54,233 nt of DNA from an uncultured Bacilli bacterium (GTDB lineage: Bacteria; Bacillota_I; Bacilli_A; RF39; UBA660): the NCBI GenBank assembly GCA_934096125.1, contig CAKOLB010000007.1, positions 1-54,233 of the forward strand, given 5' to 3'. Position 1 is the first letter of the stretch. The number at the start of each line of letters is the position of its first letter. Positions 52,106-54,233 of this stretch are shown in pieces. The position numbers and the translations under genes are program-made. The notes below the pieces were generated by a model. It had not been told where the DNA came from. It searched no databases and saw only the letters and a program-made list of their open reading frames with translations.

Positions 52106-52637
52106 TTTCCACTCCAATTTTTTTAATATATATAGGATTTACATTATGACAGTTAGTAGGCTTCTTATTTTGCATATATTCATATACTTTTTCAGCATCT
52201 AATTTATAATTTTGATTGTACTGCTCTAAATCAAAAGAAGAATCTTTTTTTACATAATAATATTCTTGAGCTTTTGTAAATCCGTCTTGAAATTCGCCGA
52301 TATAGTATCCATTTCCGTCACTTATCGCAACTTTTTTTGCATTGTTACTAACAGCACTTGCCTCTAGAGAAGTTACACATTTTATCGGTATATTAAGGGT
52401 ATAGGCTAAAGTTTTAGCAATTGTTACTCCTAATCTAACGCCGGTAAAAGAACCTGGGCCATTAATAACTATTATTTCGTCAATACTATATTTATCCAAT
52501 ATCTTTTTAACACTTGGAAATAGAAGCTCGCTATTATTTTTTTTGTTAATAACTTCTACTTTATCCACAACTTTTCCATCTTCTAAAAGATAAACTAAAA
52601 TGTCATTTAGGTGAGTATCTAGAAGTAATGTATTCAT
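52083..52637 (-). CDS. tsaB: tRNA threonylcarbamoyladenosine biosynthesis protein TsaB
   Basis: TsaD-binding partner of the t6A complex, 184 residues. N-terminal 'TLLLDTHLNDILVYLLEDG', then 'DEIIVINGPGSFTGVRLGVTIAKTLAYTLNIP', the typical TsaB block. The ATG at 52637 overlaps the tsaE stop by one base (TAATG). An upstream ATG lacks a ribosome site. Confidence 0.93.
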   Translation of the reverse strand: MNTLLLDTHLNDILVYLLEDGKVVDKVEVINKKNNSELLFPSVKKILDKYSIDEIIVINGPGSFTGVRLGVTIAKTLAYTLNIPIKCVTSLEASAVSNNAKKVAISDGNGYYIGEFQDGFTKAQEYYYVKKDSSFDLEQYNQNYKLDAEKVYEYMQNKKPTNCHNVNPIYIKKIGVEIDTPSQK

Positions 52638-53089
52638 TATAACACCGCGCTGCATAAGTCTTCGTATTTTTCCCCATGAGGGATAAAAATAAGTACTCGT
52701 TTATTATCATCTATTACTTTAAATTTTATATCTAGGCGCTCCTGTGGTAATTCGTCTTTGATGATATCTGCCCATTCAATAATGGTAACACCACCCTTTT
52801 GAAAGTAATCTTGAAATCCAATACTTTCATCCGCTTCATCCAATCTATAGACATCCATATGATATAACGGTAACTCTCCAGATGTATATTCCTTTACTAT
52901 ATTAAATGTTGGACTGGTGATATTTTCTTCAATTTCCATTGCTTGAGCAAAACCTTTTGTAAATACTGTTTTTCCACAACCAAGTTCACCATATAAACAA
53001 ATAACCATATTGGAAAATTTTTCACTTTCTAAATTTTGTGCCACTGTTAAAGTATCCTTATCCGATTTAGAGATATATTTGTATTCCAT
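52637..53089 (-). CDS. tsaE: tRNA threonylcarbamoyladenosine biosynthesis ATPase TsaE
   Basis: P-loop ATPase of the t6A pathway, 150 residues. Walker A 'LYGELGCGKTVFTKGFAQ', 'ITSPTFNIVKEYTSG', 'LYHMDVYRLD' and 'VTIIEWADI' are family hallmarks. The ATG at 53089 has GGGTG 6 bases upstream; a GTG at 53098 is the alternative. It is the first gene of the operon, behind the rRNA genes. Confidence 0.94.
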   Translation of the reverse strand: MEYKYISKSDKDTLTVAQNLESEKFSNMVICLYGELGCGKTVFTKGFAQAMEIEENITSPTFNIVKEYTSGELPLYHMDVYRLDEADESIGFQDYFQKGGVTIIEWADIIKDELPQERLDIKFKVIDDNKRVLIFIPHGEKYEDLCSAVL

Positions 53090-53106
53090 TTTTTTCACCC
53101 AAATAT

Positions 53107-53135
53107 ATTATAAATAAAAAAAAAAAGTAAAACAA
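53107..53135 (-). promoter_or_regulatory. tsaE operon promoter
   Basis: On the minus strand TTGTTT (53135-53130), 17 bases and TATAAT (53112-53107) precede tsaE by about 20 bases. Confidence 0.65.
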
Positions 53136-53189
53136 GTCATATGACAATATTTTACATTTATATTAAAATAAAAATAAACAAAAAAAAAT

Positions 53190-53290
53190 TGGCAACTACC
53201 TATCTTCGCATTACACTATTGTCGGCGTATTAGGTCTTAACTTCTCTGTTCGGGATGGGAAGAGGTGTATCACCTAAGCTATCGTTACCA
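53190..53290 (-). rRNA. rrf: 5S ribosomal RNA
   Basis: About 101 bases on the minus strand: TGGTAAC.../GTTGCCA closing stem, the loop 'CCCATCCCGAACAGAGAAG' and 'TAAGACC', all conserved 5S sequence. T-rich sequence follows its 3' end and may act as terminator. It lies about 60 bases after the 23S gene. Confidence 0.92.
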
Positions 53291-53354
53291 ATAAAGGATT
53301 TTGTCCTTTAAAAAACCCGATAATGCAATTTCATTAATTAGCAATAATATATTT

Positions 53355-54233
<879 letters not shown>

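Overview
The window is AT-rich (roughly 30% GC) bacterial chromosome. It suggests an uncultured gut-type Bacilli/Tenericutes-related lineage that uses the standard genetic code: Gram-positive housekeeping genes, a T-box leader, a cytosolic FemAB-type ligase, an Acholeplasma-type glycolipid glucosyltransferase, pyruvate:ferredoxin oxidoreductase, an ER/SipW-type signal peptidase and a Mollicutes-like tmRNA tag ending in AFA. The species is an inference; no gene names it.

Layout. 1-2.46 kb: an ABC importer (NMT1/SsuA type), its first gene cut by the window edge. 2.46-6.9 kb: a DUF4272/SUFU pair, two tiny membrane proteins coupled to mnmM, an HD-domain protein and a glycosyltransferase. 6.9-9.46 kb: rlmB, a SigH-like sigma factor, secE and nusG. 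9.5-13.2 kb: a decayed accessory island between an ftsX pseudogene and tRNA-Thr, with a repeat-HTH protein, cutA, a frameshifted small ORF and a broken KilA-N gene. 13.2-16.6 kb: mnmL/YtqA-like radical SAM enzyme, a DUF2628 protein, pncC and a glycolipid synthase. 16.6-18.3 kb: a scar of three gene fragments, an AbiE antitoxin with truncated toxin, paired hairpins and a candidate sRNA. 18.3-25.8 kb: recG, a second candidate sRNA, PFOR, enolase and a DUF308 protein. 25.9-29.4 kb: a FemAB ligase, then a TasA-like surface protein next to an XRE regulator. 29.4-36.5 kb: tuf, fusA, rpsG, rpsL, a 46-aa prepilin-like gene, then rplL, rplJ, rplA, rplK. 36.6-49.7 kb: envelope proteins, a TetR regulator, pheST with its T-box, a SipW-type signal peptidase, a DUF1016 pseudogene, tRNA-Cys, and a cluster with LysM and endolysin-like proteins. 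49.7-54.2 kb: a start-less ORF, tmRNA, the tsaD-rimI-tsaB-tsaE operon, 5S rRNA and the 3' part of 23S rRNA.

The most interesting signal is the 3' end of the surface-protein gene at 27.58-29.06 kb. Its last ~180 bases look like the variable repeat of a diversity-generating retroelement: candidate variable codons nearly all end in T or C and are one or two substitutions from AAT/AAC, while the codons between them avoid adenine in an otherwise AT-rich genome. No reverse transcriptase or template repeat lies in the window, so it would be a remote target. Its promoter overlaps an inverted repeat shared with the divergent XRE gene, and a SipW-type peptidase that could process it lies at 43.5 kb.

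Other notable points are two promoter-plus-terminator sRNA candidates flanking recG, a 46-aa prepilin-like gene where rpoBC would normally lie, the AbiE remnant with an intact operator, and an accessory island carrying a protein made of tandem ~50-residue HTH-like units.
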